A DNA stretch of 64,000 nucleotides from Neorhodopirellula lusitana. GTDB lineage: Bacteria > Planctomycetota > Planctomycetia > Pirellulales > Pirellulaceae. The stretch is from the NCBI RefSeq assembly GCF_900182915.1, contig NZ_FXUG01000018.1, positions 1-64,000 of the forward strand, given 5' to 3'. A program made the translations under genes and the position numbers. The notes beneath the pieces were generated by a model. The model ran no database searches. It was not told where the DNA came from and saw only the letters and a list, made by a program, of their open reading frames with translations. The first letter of the stretch is position 1; each line of letters begins with the position of its first letter. Below, one piece after another: positions 62,970 to 64,000 of the stretch.

Positions 62970-64000
62970 TTACCGATTAACCGACATCATCAAGTCATAG
63001 TGTTCGGCGATTTCGGCGGGCTTCAGGTTCCGCCGATAGATTGCCACTTCGTCCATCGCTCCGGCAAACTGTCGCCAATTGGTTGTCAAACCGAGTTGGC
63101 CAAGATTCACGCGGAAACTACCGTCACAATTGCGTTGATGAGCTTTCGTCTCCACACGCCGGATACGTTTCCCGTTGACGTAAATTTCAATTGCGTCAGC
63201 CGTCTTCATCGTCACCACATGATGCCATAACCCAGGCACACAAAGACCCGGTGAAAATGCGTTGATGCCGTTCTCGGCTGACCGTCCAGGCGGTGTTCGA
63301 TGCAAAAACCGGATGGCGCCCGGATCGTGAATCATGGTCGTGTTGGTCACAATCTCCAGTACATTCAACTGTTCAAAGGCACTTGGGCTTTCGATCGGAA
63401 AGACCCCCAACCAAGACGCGTGTTGCAAGTCGTTCGGTTTGATCCAACTTTCGATCGCATACACACCCTGGTTGAATTGCAGAAACGGTTCCGCACTGAC
63501 AAGGCTGCGAGGCAACTCGCCCCGGCGAAATTGAACGTGCCCGTTCACCAATCGCAAGCAATCCGCTTCCGCTTCCTGTTTTTGAATCACCAACGAATGC
63601 TCAACCGCGACTTCGTTAAACACCGATGATTCGGTCGCACTATCAAAACGCCAATACGCGACCGGGCGGCTTTCCAACACAGATTGAACGTACTGGCTGG
63701 GCACCACCAGTCCCGCCTCATCGGGATCCTGGATCGTCAACAACTCTGCTGCGCCAGTCGCTTTGACTGGTGTCAGGGATTGGTCGTCACGATCAACTCG
63801 AACCCGGCCCGTCTCGGTAATCCACTCACTCGTCAACGTATTACCATCGTCGCCGATCAAAGAAAGTTCCACCTCCCCACTGACCACTTCGACCTCGGAA
63901 ACGCCCGCGGGTGAGACATTGACAACGAACTCCGTCCCCAAATCATAAATCGCGGCATCGGGTGTATTCAGAACGAATCCGCGCGCTCGCGGCGGCACAT
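62970..64000 (-). CDS. FecR-LamG domain protein, 3' part (truncated by window end)
   Basis: The reading frame runs beyond base 64000, so the N-terminus is missing. The visible part begins with the end of a FecR-like domain (TPDAAIYDLGTEFVVNV, VEVVSGEVELS). A linker follows with VLESRPVAYWRFD, then a LamG/concanavalin-like domain (YAIESWIKPND, GLWHHVVTMKTADAIEIYVN, FAGAMDEVAIYRRNLKPAEI). The family is a planctomycete FecR-LamG protein usually encoded next to an ECF sigma factor, which would lie outside the window. It is probably membrane-anchored with the LamG domain outside. Confidence 0.85.
   Translation of the reverse strand, partial: VPPRARGFVLNTPDAAIYDLGTEFVVNVSPAGVSEVEVVSGEVELSLIGDDGNTLTSEWITETGRVRVDRDDQSLTPVKATGAAELLTIQDPDEAGLVVPSQYVQSVLESRPVAYWRFDSATESSVFNEVAVEHSLVIQKQEAEADCLRLVNGHVQFRRGELPRSLVSAEPFLQFNQGVYAIESWIKPNDLQHASWLGVFPIESPSAFEQLNVLEIVTNTTMIHDPGAIRFLHRTPPGRSAENGINAFSPGLCVPGLWHHVVTMKTADAIEIYVNGKRIRRVETKAHQRNCDGSFRVNLGQLGLTTNWRQFAGAMDEVAIYRRNLKPAEIAEHYDLMMSVNR

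Overview
The window looks like a piece of a marine planctomycete chromosome of the Rhodopirellula/Pirellulaceae type. Supporting signs are a DUF1559 prepilin-like protein paired with a tiny lipoprotein, a formylglycine sulfatase, a DUF1080 protein, a cytochrome of the planctomycete CxxCH type, a DUF1571 protein, a protein starting with an NPYQ-type N-terminus, and loosely packed genes on both strands. The first 61 bases are the 5' end of a 16S rRNA gene on the minus strand.

Layout. 1-5603: 16S start with its long upstream region, an AAA ATPase (+), then ruvX, a gingipain-like C25 peptidase and folA (all -). 5893-16067: a VWA protein, a 1782-residue DUF4011/SF1 helicase/Vsr-like nuclease with a kinase-like N-terminus, a four-helix membrane protein, an HExxH peptidase, and several gene relics (peptidase 3' end, VWA 3' end, a broken REP-associated transposase). 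16207-31096: DUF1559 protein, UbiB-type kinase, two-domain ABC permease, PhoD phosphatase, class II photolyase, a GxxExxY protein inside an inverted-repeat unit, RtcB, HIT, RadC, a GT-C glycosyltransferase and threonine aldolase. 31420-35456: hisD, a sulfatase and a DUF1571 protein.

35874-42327 is the most unusual stretch. A FeeM/autoinducer-synthase-like GNAT protein, a SAM methyltransferase and an adenylate-forming-enzyme-like protein (ATGA overlap) face a minus-strand XRE regulator whose C-terminal part itself looks GNAT-like. That regulator is divergent from a NACHT-type STAND NTPase, and the shared intergenic region carries three TTTGCGCA/TGCGCAAA boxes. I read this as a candidate small-molecule signalling locus next to a candidate defence NTPase. 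The link between them is inference.

42612-53142: a small Q/P-rich membrane protein, malic enzyme, an O-antigen-ligase-like protein and two tandem 910-residue leucine-rich-repeat membrane proteins. Between the two LRR genes lie decayed copies of the 5' end of the downstream deoxyhypusine-synthase-like gene and the 3' end of the upstream ligase gene. This proves a tandem duplication of a segment of about 3.7 kb whose flanking fragments have since decayed.

53143-64000: deoxyhypusine-synthase-like protein, a cytochrome/DUF2231 membrane protein, polyphosphate kinase, a three-gene ABC-type operon with ATGA/GTGA overlaps, a DUF1080 protein and the 3' part of a FecR-LamG gene cut by the window end. 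No CRISPR array, tRNA gene, intact insertion sequence or prophage was seen. All family calls are from reading the sequence; no database search was made.
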